The position numbers and the translations under genes are program-made. A stretch of 47,528 bases of DNA, from the NCBI RefSeq assembly GCF_016862635.1, contig NZ_BONI01000074.1, positions 1 to 47,528 on the forward strand, given 5' to 3'. The stretch is from Catellatospora coxensis (GTDB taxonomy: Bacteria; Actinomycetota; Actinomycetes; Mycobacteriales; Micromonosporaceae). The notes beneath the pieces were generated by a model. That model did not search any database. It saw only the letters and a program-made list of their open reading frames with translations, and was not told the DNA's origin. Positions within the stretch are counted from its first letter, which is position 1; each line of letters begins with the position of its first letter. Shown piece after piece: positions 7,117 to 14,572 of the stretch.

Positions 7117-8169
7117 TCAGAAGATGGGGCGGACCAGGACGTAGGCGATGATGGCGGCCAGGGCGGCACCGGGGAAGGTGAGGACCCAGGCCATCACGAT
7201 GTTGCCGGCGACGCCCCAGCGGACGGCCGAGAACTTCTTGGTGGCGCCGACGCCCATGATCGCCGAGGTGATCGTGTGGGTGGTGGAGATCGGCAGGCCG
7301 TAGGCCGCAGCGGTGAACAGCACGCCGCTGGCGACGCTCTCCGCCGCGAAACCGGCCATCGGGTCCAGGTGGATGACCCGGCGGCCCAGGGTGCGGATGA
7401 TGCGCCAGCCGCCCGCGTACGTGCCGAGCGCCAGCACGGTGGCCGAGGTCCAGAACACCCACTCCGGGATGTGCTCGTTCGAGCTCTGGAAGCCGCCCGT
7501 GTACAGCGCCAGCACGATGATGCCCATGGTCTTCGCGGCGTCCTGCATGCCGTGGCCGACGGACATGGCGACCGCCGACGCCGACTGCATGATGCGGAAG
7601 AACCGGTTGAGCGGGGTGGGGTGGAAGAACCGCTCCTGCTTCTTCTTCGCGGTCGCCTTGGCCAGCAGGTACACGGCCCAGAGCAGGGCCAGCATGACGA
7701 GCGCGCCGAGGATGAAGCCGGTGGCGGGCGACGCGATCATCGGGATGACGACCTTCTCCACGATGCCGCCCCAGAGCACCTCGCCCTGCACGCCGAACGC
7801 GATCGCGGCGAGCATCGCGCCGACCAGGCCGCCGATCAGGGCGTGCGAGGACGACGAGGGGATGCCGAAGTACCAGGTCAACAGGTTCCAGGCGATGGCC
7901 CCGACCACGCCGGCGAACACGATGCCCAGGCCCGCCTCACCCTCGGGCGGGGTGATGATGCCGCTGCCCACGGTCTTGGCGACCTGGGCGCCGAAGTGCG
8001 CGCCGACGAAGTTGCCCAGCGCGGCGATGCCCAGCGCGATCCGCGGGGTCAGCGCCCGGGTGGAGACGCTGGTGGCGATGGCGTTCGCGGCATCGTGGAA
8101 GCCGTTGGTGTAGTCGAACACCATGGCCGCGATGATGACCGCGAGCACCGGGATGAGGAGTTCGTTCAC
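7117..8169 (-). CDS. pit: PiT-family inorganic phosphate transporter
   Basis: A 350-residue low-affinity phosphate permease. The inverted duplicated signature of the family is present: MVFDYTNGFHDAANAIATSV near the N-terminus and STTHTITSAIMGVGATKKF near the C-terminus, with SSSSHALIGGLVGAM in between. It moves phosphate, usually as a metal-phosphate complex, using the proton gradient. About nine hydrophobic segments are visible, with a charged loop (KATAKKKQERFFH). GTG 8169 has the Shine-Dalgarno GGGGAG. It follows the DUF47 gene by 33 nt, the usual PiT-accessory operon. Actinobacterial names (pitA, pitH) vary, so only the family symbol is given. Confidence 0.93.
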   Translation of the reverse strand: MNELLIPVLAVIIAAMVFDYTNGFHDAANAIATSVSTRALTPRIALGIAALGNFVGAHFGAQVAKTVGSGIITPPEGEAGLGIVFAGVVGAIAWNLLTWYFGIPSSSSHALIGGLVGAMLAAIAFGVQGEVLWGGIVEKVVIPMIASPATGFILGALVMLALLWAVYLLAKATAKKKQERFFHPTPLNRFFRIMQSASAVAMSVGHGMQDAAKTMGIIVLALYTGGFQSSNEHIPEWVFWTSATVLALGTYAGGWRIIRTLGRRVIHLDPMAGFAAESVASGVLFTAAAYGLPISTTHTITSAIMGVGATKKFSAVRWGVAGNIVMAWVLTFPGAALAAIIAYVLVRPIF

Positions 8170-8202
8170 GTCAGGCTCCCCGGCCGGCGATGAGGCCGCG
8201 CA

Positions 8203-8829
8203 TCAGGACTCCTTGACGGCGATGGTCTCGACGGTGTTCGCCACGTGCTCGAAGGCGTCGCAGGCGGCCTCCAGCTCGTCGGCGACCTCCTTCATCTTGA
8301 GGACGGTCAGCGCGTCGTACTCGCCGCTGAACAGCCGGACCAGCAGCATGCGGTAGGTGCGGTCGCCGTCGTTCTCCAGGCGGTTGCACTCGACCCAGTA
8401 GTCCTTGAGGCCCTTCATCTGCTTGAGCCGCGGCATGGCCAGGGCGGTGACCTTGGCCTGCTGGTCCAGCACGTCGATCATCTCGATCATCTCGCGCGGC
8501 AGCGCCGGGAGCTTGGTCAGGCCGTACAGGTAGACCAGGTTGCCCACGGCCTCCAGGTGGTCCATGACGTCGTCGAGACCGGAGCCGAGGCGGTAGATGT
8601 CCTCGCGGTCGAACGGGGTGATGAAGGTGGAGTTGATCTTGTTGTACAGCTCGTGCGTGATCTTGTCGCTGTCGTGCTCGACCTCGGCCAGCCGCTCGCT
8701 GACCGACTGCACGTCGGCGCCGGGCAGCGCCAGCTCGGAGAGCAGCTCCGTGCCGCGCACCAGGTTCTGGGCAGCACGGGAGAACATCTCGTAGAAGGCG
8801 CCCTCTTGGGGGCGGAGTGAAAACTTCAC
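8203..8829 (-). CDS. DUF47 (PhoU-like) phosphate transport accessory protein
   Basis: A 208-residue all-helical protein beginning VKFSLRPQEGAFYEMFSRAAQNLV, with VEHDSDKITHELYNKINSTF and PFDREDIYRLGSGLDDVMDHLE, the metal-binding helices typical of DUF47/TIGR00153. These proteins are encoded beside PiT transporters and are thought to control them. GTG 8829 is preferred to GTG 8838 because AAAGG lies at the right distance for the former only. It is the first gene of the DUF47-pit operon. Acidic residues in EHDSD and DREDIYRL are the likely metal ligands by analogy with PhoU. Confidence 0.92.
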   Translation of the reverse strand: MKFSLRPQEGAFYEMFSRAAQNLVRGTELLSELALPGADVQSVSERLAEVEHDSDKITHELYNKINSTFITPFDREDIYRLGSGLDDVMDHLEAVGNLVYLYGLTKLPALPREMIEMIDVLDQQAKVTALAMPRLKQMKGLKDYWVECNRLENDGDRTYRMLLVRLFSGEYDALTVLKMKEVADELEAACDAFEHVANTVETIAVKES

Positions 8830-8947
8830 CGCAAGCACCTTTGGTTTGGTGGTGTCATCCGGACGGTCTAGTCGGGGGGAATGCTAAGCACTGTTACCCG
8901 GCGTTCGTGACCCGGTCACCCAGCGCCTTCTTCCCTTCATGGCCCGT

Positions 8948-9859
8948 TCACCTGCCGTTCACCTTCGCCACGCTGCCCGTTTCCTCACGTTCCAGCCGCT
9001 TCGTCTCGGCTTGCGGGTCGAAGCCGGCCGGCGGATAGCTCAGATCCAGGCGTTTCAGGGCATCGAGGATGAGGTGCGCCACGGCCCAATCGCGGTACCA
9101 CTTCCGGTCCGCCGGGACCACATGCCAGGGGGCGTGATCAGTCCCACACCGCTGGATCGCGTCCTGATAAGCCTGCTGGTACGCGGGCCAGTAGGCACGG
9201 TTGTCGACGTCGTCCGGGTCGTACTTCCAGTACTTGGTGGGGTCGCGCAGGCGTTCCAGCAGCCGGCGGCGCTGCTCCTCGTACGAGATGTGCAGCATCA
9301 CCTTGACCGGGGAAAACCCACTGTCGACAAGCTCACGTTCGAAGCTGTTGATCTTCTCGTACCGCGGTTTCCACACCCGCGCCGGAGCCAGCTCGCGTAC
9401 CCGCGCCACCAGCACGTCCTCGTAGTGCGAGCGGTTGAAGATGCCCAGGTATCCGGGCATCGGCAGCGCCCGGCGGATCCGCCACAGGAAATCGTGCTGC
9501 CGCTCCTCCGCGGTCGGCGGCCCGAAAGCGGTGATCCGCAGACCCTCCGGGTTCATCGTGCCGGCCACCTTCTTCACGGTGCCGTCCTTGCCCCCGCAGT
9601 CCATCGCCTGCAGCACCAGCAGCACCCGCCGCTGGTCGGCCGGGTTGACCTTGGCGTTCGCGAACAGCATCTCCTGCTGCCGCGCCAGCTCCTGCCCCAG
9701 CGTCACCAGCTCCGCCCGCGCCCACCCCTTCGGGTCCCGCCGAACCTCCTTGCGGCCAGGCAGCCCAGGCGTCCCCGCCGGATCGATCGCCGCAAGGTCC
9801 ACCCCCGACCCGACCTGCAGCAATCCGGACACGTCCCCCACATCCCGATCATTGCGCAC
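8948..9859 (-). CDS. ppk2: Polyphosphate kinase 2 family protein (PPK2)
   Basis: A 303-residue P-loop kinase that transfers phosphate between polyphosphate and nucleotides. Walker A is DCGGKDGT (about residues 87-94), followed by GYLGIFNRSHYEDVLV (Walker B region) and NSFERELVDSGFSPVKVMLHIS; KYWKYDPDD and KWYRDWAVAHLILDAL complete the family pattern. The length and single domain fit class I-III PPK2; which nucleotide is used is not decidable here. GTG 9859 is chosen because longer reading frames extend into a palindromic repeat and lose codon bias. It lies near the PiT/DUF47 genes, suggesting a phosphate storage neighbourhood, with a separate promoter. Confidence 0.88.
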   Translation of the reverse strand: MRNDRDVGDVSGLLQVGSGVDLAAIDPAGTPGLPGRKEVRRDPKGWARAELVTLGQELARQQEMLFANAKVNPADQRRVLLVLQAMDCGGKDGTVKKVAGTMNPEGLRITAFGPPTAEERQHDFLWRIRRALPMPGYLGIFNRSHYEDVLVARVRELAPARVWKPRYEKINSFERELVDSGFSPVKVMLHISYEEQRRRLLERLRDPTKYWKYDPDDVDNRAYWPAYQQAYQDAIQRCGTDHAPWHVVPADRKWYRDWAVAHLILDALKRLDLSYPPAGFDPQAETKRLEREETGSVAKVNGR

Positions 9860-9910
9860 AACCCACCCCCACGCCGCCCATCCCCCAACTTCCACCCCGC
9901 CTACCCCGTT

Positions 9911-9965
9911 GATCATGAACTTATGGCACGGCTCGACGGCAAGTCCTGGCCACAAGTTCATGATC
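9911..9965. repeat. 30-bp inverted repeat pair, copy 1 (hairpin-forming)
   Basis: GATCATGAACTTATGGC at 9911-9927 pairs with 9949-9965 (one mismatch) to form a hairpin, and the 30 bases 9911-9940 recur exactly, inverted, at 10047-10076. Confidence 0.85.
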
Positions 9966-10021
9966 ATCTAGCAAACGCGGACGGGCGACCCTCGGCGGCA
10001 CGGCGGCACGGCGGCTTAATC

Positions 10022-10076
10022 GATCATGAAGTTAGGCGCACGACACGCCGTCGAGCCGTGCCATAAGTTCATGATC
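10022..10076. repeat. 30-bp inverted repeat pair, copy 2 (hairpin-forming)
   Basis: Reverse orientation of the element at 9911; the outer arm AAGTTCATGATC (10065-10076) pairs imperfectly with GATCATGAAGTT (10022-10033). Together the two copies fill the 243-bp gap between ppk2 and the DUF402 gene. Confidence 0.85.
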
Positions 10077-10102
10077 AACGCGGGGAGAGGGGATGGGGGT
10101 GG

Positions 10103-10594
10103 TCAGGGGGAGACGTGGGCTAGCCAGCGGTGGAAGTGGGTGGTGAAGGGTTCCTGGTTGGTGCGGACGGCGTTGAGGAGCCATTGGGCGGCGGCGCGAG
10201 CCTGCTGGACGACCTCTTCGGGATAGCCGAATTTGGTCTGGTGGGCGGCGAACTCGTCCTCGTCTACGAGCTGGACCTCGCCGGTCAGGCGGATCTTGCG
10301 TACGTCGAGGTCGAGGTCGGTGACGATGACGGTGTCGTCGTTCCAGGTGGCGGGTGTGGTGATGTCGCAGTAGACCGACGTGTTGCGGGGGGCGGCGTTG
10401 AACATGGCGGTCCACCAGCCGGTGTGCGGGACCAGGACGACGCCGGGGATCTCGTACACCTTGCCGGTGTCGCTCACCGTGCCGCTGGGGATGCCCAGCC
10501 AGGTGCCGTGCTCGTCGCGGCCGAGCAGGGTGGCCGGGAAGGCCCGGTGCGCGCTGCCGTCGAACTTGCGGATCTCGACCCGTACGACGCCCAT
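10103..10594 (-). CDS. DUF402 protein (FomD-like nucleotide phosphohydrolase family)
   Basis: A 163-residue protein with the DUF402 barrel: VEIRKFDGSAHRAFPATLLG, TGWWTAMFNAAPRNTSVYCDI, then WNDDTVIVTDLDLDVRKI and LVDEDEFAAHQ. The acidic cluster (D in VYCDI, TDLDLDV, DEDEF) is the metal site in family members such as FomD and the Streptomyces SCO5041/nucleoside-diphosphatase type, which hydrolyse nucleotide di- or triphosphates. ATG 10594 has GAGG 6 nt upstream. It is transcribed divergently from the helicase. The in vivo substrate is unknown. Confidence 0.82.
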   Translation of the reverse strand: MGVVRVEIRKFDGSAHRAFPATLLGRDEHGTWLGIPSGTVSDTGKVYEIPGVVLVPHTGWWTAMFNAAPRNTSVYCDITTPATWNDDTVIVTDLDLDVRKIRLTGEVQLVDEDEFAAHQTKFGYPEEVVQQARAAAQWLLNAVRTNQEPFTTHFHRWLAHVSP

Positions 10595-10730
10595 CGACTA
10601 CCTCGTTTCACGGCGGTGGCGTATACCCTCGCACCACCGCGCAACGATGCGGGGGTGACGCGGGTCGCGCCCACAATGCGCCATAGTCCCAAATCCGGCG
10701 GCGAGGTGGAAGACCGTCGGTGCCAGCCGG

Positions 10731-10736
10731 TACGGT
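10731..10736 (+). promoter_or_regulatory. -10 box for the DinG-like helicase
   Basis: TACGGT ends 6 nt before GTG 10743; leaderless arrangement. Confidence 0.6.
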
Positions 10737-10742
10737 CATTCG

Positions 10743-12761
10743 GTGCCGCCGAAGAAGAAGCGAACACGTGACCACAGCGCCCTCGACCTGCTAGAGGCCG
10801 CTGTCGGCGCGGTGCCCGGCGGCTCGGCGCGGCCCGGCCAGCAGGCCATGACCGCGGCCATCAGCACGGCCATCGAGTCCGGCGACCACCTGCTCGTGCA
10901 GGCCGGCACCGGCACCGGCAAATCGCTGGCCTACCTCGCCCCGGCGCTGACCGTCGACGGGCCTGTCGTCATCTCGACGGCCACGCTCGCCCTGCAGTCG
11001 CAGCTGGTGGAGAAGGACCTGCCGCGCATCGGCAAGGCGATCTCCCCGCTGCTCGGCCGCGAGCCGACGTTCGCCCTGCTCAAGGGCCGTCACCACTACG
11101 TGTGCCTGGCGAAGCTGGAGCACTCCGACGAGCAGGACCCGCAGGATTCGCTCTTCGACGCGGGCACCAGCGGCAGCGGCGTGAAGTGGCTCGGCGAGTC
11201 GGGCCGGCTGGGCAAGCAGATCGAGCGCATCCGCGACTGGGCGATGGAGAGCGACACCGGCGACCGCGACGAGCTCGACCCAGGCGTCGACGACACCGCT
11301 TGGCGTTTGGTGTCGACCCCGGCGCGCGAGTGCGTCGGCGCGGCCCGCTGCCCGTACGGGCCGGACTGCTTCGCGGAGCTGTCGCGCGCCCGCGCCCGCG
11401 AGGCCGACGTGGTGGTCACCAACCACTCGCTGCTCTCGGTCGACATGATGGCCGGGCGGCACATCGTGCCCGAGCACAAGCTGCTGATCATCGACGAGGC
11501 GCACGAGCTGGCCGACCGGGTCTCCAGCGCCGCCCAGGCCGAGCTGACCCCGGACGCGGTGGACCGCACCGCCCGCGCCGCCCGCCCGTTCGTGGAGGGC
11601 GAGGAGTACCAGTCCCTCGTCGAGGCGGCCGACGCGCTGACCGTCGGGCTGGCCGAGACCCAGGCCGGGCGCATCACCGGCAAGCTGCCGGCGGGCATCG
11701 TCGAGGCGTGCACGCTGCTCGACGGCGCGACCCGCCGCGGTCTGAGCCGGATCGGCGAGATCAAGGCCGAGGACCCGGATCCGGTGCGCAAGCAGCAGGC
11801 CAAGGCGCTGCTCGACGAGGTGTCCAAGACCGCGCAGCGGCTGCTGGAGGACAACGAGCACGACGTCGTCTGGGTGGAGCACGAGCCGCGCCGGGCCCTG
11901 GTGGTCGCGCCGTTGTCGGTCGCCGGGCTGCTCGGCGAGAAGCTGTACGAGGACCGCACCGTCGTCGCCACCTCGGCCACGCTCACCCTCGGCGGCAACT
12001 TCGACACCCTCGCCCGCTCGCTGGGCCTGCCCGTCGCCACCCGGCCGGCCGGCACGAAACCCGACCCGGCCGGGACCACGGCGTCCGGGCCCGGCTGGAA
12101 GTCGCTCGACGTCGGCTCCCCGTTCGACTACCCCAAGCAGGGCATCCTCTACGTCGCGGCGCACCTGCCCCGGCCTGCCGCGTCGGGCCTGCCGGACGTC
12201 GCCGGGGCGGAGCTGCTGGCGCTGGTCGAGGCGCTCGGCGGGCGTACCCTCGGGCTCTTCTCCTCCCGCAAGGCCGCGCAGCAGGCGGCGGAGCTGCTGC
12301 GCGCGAAGACGAACCTGACCGTGCTGCTGCAGGGCGACGAGGCGCTGCCGCTGCTGGTCCGGAAGTTCCGCGAGGACCGCAACAGCTGCCTGCTCGGCGT
12401 CATGTCGCTGTGGCAGGGCGTGGACGTGCCCGGTGACGCGTGCCAGCTGGTCGTCATCGACCGGCTGCCGTTCCCGCGCCCGGACGAGCCGCTGGCCTCG
12501 GCCCGCTCGGCGGCGGTCGACGCCGGGGGCGGCTCGGGCTTCGCGGCGGTGAGCGTGCCGATCGCGGCCATCCGGCTGGCCCAGGGCGTGGGCCGGCTGA
12601 TCCGGTCCACCTCGGACAAGGGCGTGGTCGCCGTCCTCGACTCCCGACTGGAGACCGCCCGCGGCTACGGCTCGTTCCTCCGCGCCAGCCTCCCGCCCTT
12701 CTGGTACACCACCAAGCAGGAAGTCGTCCTCAAGTCCCTGAAACGCCTCAGCGAGAGCTGA
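10743..12761 (+). CDS. dinG: DinG/XPD-type ATP-dependent DNA helicase with Fe-S site
   Basis: A 672-residue SF2 helicase. Walker A is GTGTGKS (55-61); the DEAH box is D251-H254; motif VI is QGVGRLIRS. Four cysteines, C121 (YVCLAKLE) and C197/C203/C209 (ECVGAARCPYGPDC), have the spacing of the 4Fe-4S cluster of XPD/DinG helicases, which unwind 5' to 3' and resolve R-loops or G-quadruplexes. DRLPFPRPDEP is typical of the actinobacterial branch. GTG 10743 lies 6 nt after a -10 box, so a leaderless mRNA is likely. The symbol is by family; SOS control is not evident, as no LexA-like box was seen. Confidence 0.92.
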   Translation: MPPKKKRTRDHSALDLLEAAVGAVPGGSARPGQQAMTAAISTAIESGDHLLVQAGTGTGKSLAYLAPALTVDGPVVISTATLALQSQLVEKDLPRIGKAISPLLGREPTFALLKGRHHYVCLAKLEHSDEQDPQDSLFDAGTSGSGVKWLGESGRLGKQIERIRDWAMESDTGDRDELDPGVDDTAWRLVSTPARECVGAARCPYGPDCFAELSRARAREADVVVTNHSLLSVDMMAGRHIVPEHKLLIIDEAHELADRVSSAAQAELTPDAVDRTARAARPFVEGEEYQSLVEAADALTVGLAETQAGRITGKLPAGIVEACTLLDGATRRGLSRIGEIKAEDPDPVRKQQAKALLDEVSKTAQRLLEDNEHDVVWVEHEPRRALVVAPLSVAGLLGEKLYEDRTVVATSATLTLGGNFDTLARSLGLPVATRPAGTKPDPAGTTASGPGWKSLDVGSPFDYPKQGILYVAAHLPRPAASGLPDVAGAELLALVEALGGRTLGLFSSRKAAQQAAELLRAKTNLTVLLQGDEALPLLVRKFREDRNSCLLGVMSLWQGVDVPGDACQLVVIDRLPFPRPDEPLASARSAAVDAGGGSGFAAVSVPIAAIRLAQGVGRLIRSTSDKGVVAVLDSRLETARGYGSFLRASLPPFWYTTKQEVVLKSLKRLSES

Positions 12762-12791
12762 CCCCACGCCGCGCGCCCGTCAAGATCGCTC

Positions 12792-12850
12792 GACTTGCCC
12801 GGCACCTGTGCGAATCACTGCTCAAGATACGCACAGGTGCCAGGCAAGTC
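12792..12850. terminator. 20-bp inverted repeat between convergent genes
   Basis: GACTTGCC and GGCACCTGTGCG (12792-12812) pair with CGCACAGGTGCC and GGCAAGTC (12830-12850) around a 17-nt loop. It lies between the helicase and the DUF5685 gene and probably ends both transcripts. Confidence 0.75.
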
Positions 12851-12892
12851 CGATGATCGAGGGGCGGGCACGCGCCGGGTGGGCAGAGCGGG

Positions 12893-14074
12893 TCAGCAGT
12901 CGCAGCTGCAGTCGCAGCAGTCGCAGTGTTTGCAGACCTTGCAGCAGTTGCAGGCGTCGCAGCAGTTGCCGCAGTCGCAGTGGCCGCAGTCGCAGTTGTT
13001 GCACCAGGCCTCGCGGGGCAGGCCGCTCCACGGGCCGGGGTACGGCTCGCGGCAGCAGACCTGACAGGTGCAGCACATCCAGCTGGCCACGGCGCAGCCG
13101 AAGATCGGCCCGCGGGTGACCGGCGGCAGTTCGACCTGCGGCCACCAGCACGACCCGCTGCCCGGCGGCTTCGGCTGCCGGCCCTTCTTGCCCGGCTGGA
13201 CGACCGGCGGGTAGTAGTCCGGGTCGGAGCCGGCGAAGGCGCGCTCGATGGCATGCTCGACCTCGTGCACCAGCAGCCGGTGCACCAGCCTCTTGTCGTC
13301 GAAGGCCACCTCGTCCAGGGCCAGCCGGATGCCCGCTGCCGCGTCCCTGGCCAGGGCCCCGGCCTGCGCGAACGACGCCCCGGTGGCGAGCAGCGGGTTC
13401 CACGCCCCGGCGGCCCGGTCGGCGGCGAGGTCCTCGACCGCGTCGAGCAGGTGCGCGATCCGGCCGAAGAAGCGGCCCGCCTCGGCCAGCGGATCCGCGT
13501 TACCCGGCCGGCCCGCCAGCACCGCGGTGTGCGCGAACGCGGCGGCGGTGGCGAGCTCCGTCGGCTCGGTGACGGTGAGCAGCGACCCGCCCAGGGTGAC
13601 CGCCCGCTCGACCTCGCGCTGGCCGTGCACGGCGGTCAGCAGGACGCCGGTGTCCAGGCCGAGGTCCAGACCGGACCGGTGCGCCCGGGTGGCCCAGCGA
13701 CGGGCGAGCAGGCGGGCGCCCGCGGCGACCGGGCGGCGGGCGTACGCACCGTCGCCGTCGGCGGCGTGGTCGGAGAGCTTGGCCGAGGCCAGCACCAGGG
13801 AGACCGTCGCGGCCAGCCGCGCGCCCACGCCCTGCGCCACCGGCGCGGTGCGCATGCCGCGCAGCGGGCACGGCCCGGCGGTACGCCGGTGCACGGTCGC
13901 CTGCTGCGCCTGGGTCAGCACGGAGATGATCAGGCCGTCGTAGTTGGTGACGATGCGGGCCGCCTGGCCGTGCTCGTCCCGCAGGGCCAGGCACAGGCCG
14001 CACAGGTGGCCGAGCCACTCGCCGTGCAGCCGCTCGGACAGGCTGTGCGCGCAGGGTCTGATGATGCCGAACAC
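12893..14074 (-). CDS. DUF5685 protein with extreme cysteine-rich C-terminal tail
   Basis: A 393-residue protein beginning VFGIIRPCAHSLSERLHGEW and CGLCLALRDEHGQAARI, the start typical of DUF5685. The central part is helical and Ala-rich, with VEHAIERAFAG near residue 300. The last 67 residues hold 23 cysteines, first as CCTCQVCC, then as closely packed CDC/CC/CxxC units (NNCDCGHCDCGNCC, CNCCKVCKHCDCCDCSCDC). This resembles a metallothionein or a large thiolate cluster site. GTG 14074 follows TAGGCT by 7 nt (leaderless). Function unknown; metal storage, Fe-S scaffold or modified-peptide roles are all speculative. Confidence 0.82.
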   Translation of the reverse strand: MFGIIRPCAHSLSERLHGEWLGHLCGLCLALRDEHGQAARIVTNYDGLIISVLTQAQQATVHRRTAGPCPLRGMRTAPVAQGVGARLAATVSLVLASAKLSDHAADGDGAYARRPVAAGARLLARRWATRAHRSGLDLGLDTGVLLTAVHGQREVERAVTLGGSLLTVTEPTELATAAAFAHTAVLAGRPGNADPLAEAGRFFGRIAHLLDAVEDLAADRAAGAWNPLLATGASFAQAGALARDAAAGIRLALDEVAFDDKRLVHRLLVHEVEHAIERAFAGSDPDYYPPVVQPGKKGRQPKPPGSGSCWWPQVELPPVTRGPIFGCAVASWMCCTCQVCCREPYPGPWSGLPREAWCNNCDCGHCDCGNCCDACNCCKVCKHCDCCDCSCDC

Positions 14075-14081
14075 GGGCGGC

Positions 14082-14087
14082 AGCCTA
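14082..14087 (-). promoter_or_regulatory. -10 box for the DUF5685 gene
   Basis: TAGGCT on the minus strand, 7 nt before GTG 14074; leaderless arrangement. Confidence 0.6.
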
Positions 14088-14149
14088 GGCGACGCCGTCA
14101 CCCCGCGCCCGGCCGCTGTCGCCGAGCCGACCGTCCGGACGTCAGCGGG

Positions 14150-14491
14150 TCACAGGTAGAGGCCCGTGGCGTCCGGCTCGACGCGGGAGGCCGCGACCGC
14201 GTGCACGTCGCGTTCGCGCAGCAGCACGTACGCCTCGCCGTGCAGTTCGACCTCGGAGCGCTCGTCCGGGTCGAACAGCACCCGGTCGCCGACCTGGATC
14301 GCGCGCACGTGCGGGCCGACGCCGACCGCGGTGGCCCAGGACAGCCGCGTCCCGACCGAGGCGGTGGCCGGGATCACCAGGCCCGCGGACGAGCGCCGCT
14401 CCCCCTCGGACGCCTCCTGCTTGACCAGCACCCGGTCGTGCAGCAGACGGATCGGCAGGCCGGTCTCGGCGGTGTCTGGGTTCAGTGTCAC
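14150..14491 (-). CDS. GroES-like co-chaperonin family protein
   Basis: A 113-residue GroES fold: IRLLHDRVLVKQEASEGERR at the start, a mobile-loop region SSAGLVIPATAS with the hydrophobic triplet LVI that docks GroEL, then VGVGPHVRAIQVGDRVLFDP and YVLLRERDVHAVAA. It has about ten extra residues at each end compared with standard GroES. It stands alone, without an adjacent groEL and without a CIRCE box, so it is probably a paralog rather than the main co-chaperonin; its GroEL partner is unknown. GTG 14491 follows TACCCT by 7 nt (leaderless). Divergent from the AI-2E permease. Confidence 0.85.
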   Translation of the reverse strand: MTLNPDTAETGLPIRLLHDRVLVKQEASEGERRSSAGLVIPATASVGTRLSWATAVGVGPHVRAIQVGDRVLFDPDERSEVELHGEAYVLLRERDVHAVAASRVEPDATGLYL

Positions 14492-14498
14492 GCCGGTC

Positions 14499-14504
14499 AG
14501 GGTA
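14499..14504 (-). promoter_or_regulatory. -10 box for the GroES-like gene
   Basis: TACCCT on the minus strand, 7 nt before GTG 14491; leaderless arrangement. Confidence 0.6.
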
Positions 14505-14572
14505 CTTCCCCGATGGTGCGGTGGCCGCAGGCGACTAACGTGGTGGCGTTGCCTGTCCACGGGAGGACACCA

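Noticed and set aside
9860..9967. N-terminal extension of PPK2 to 9967
   Set aside because: The added residues are translated from the palindromic repeat at 9911-9965 and do not fit the PPK2 N-terminus.
10791..12767. 658-codon minus-strand frame opposite the DinG-like helicase
   Set aside because: It is antisense to a gene with complete helicase motifs; the composition is typical of GC-rich antisense frames.
12900..13000. CAG-rich plus-strand tract as a simple-repeat gene or Gln-rich protein
   Set aside because: It is the complement of the Cys codons of the DUF5685 tail; the minus-strand frame is the coding one.
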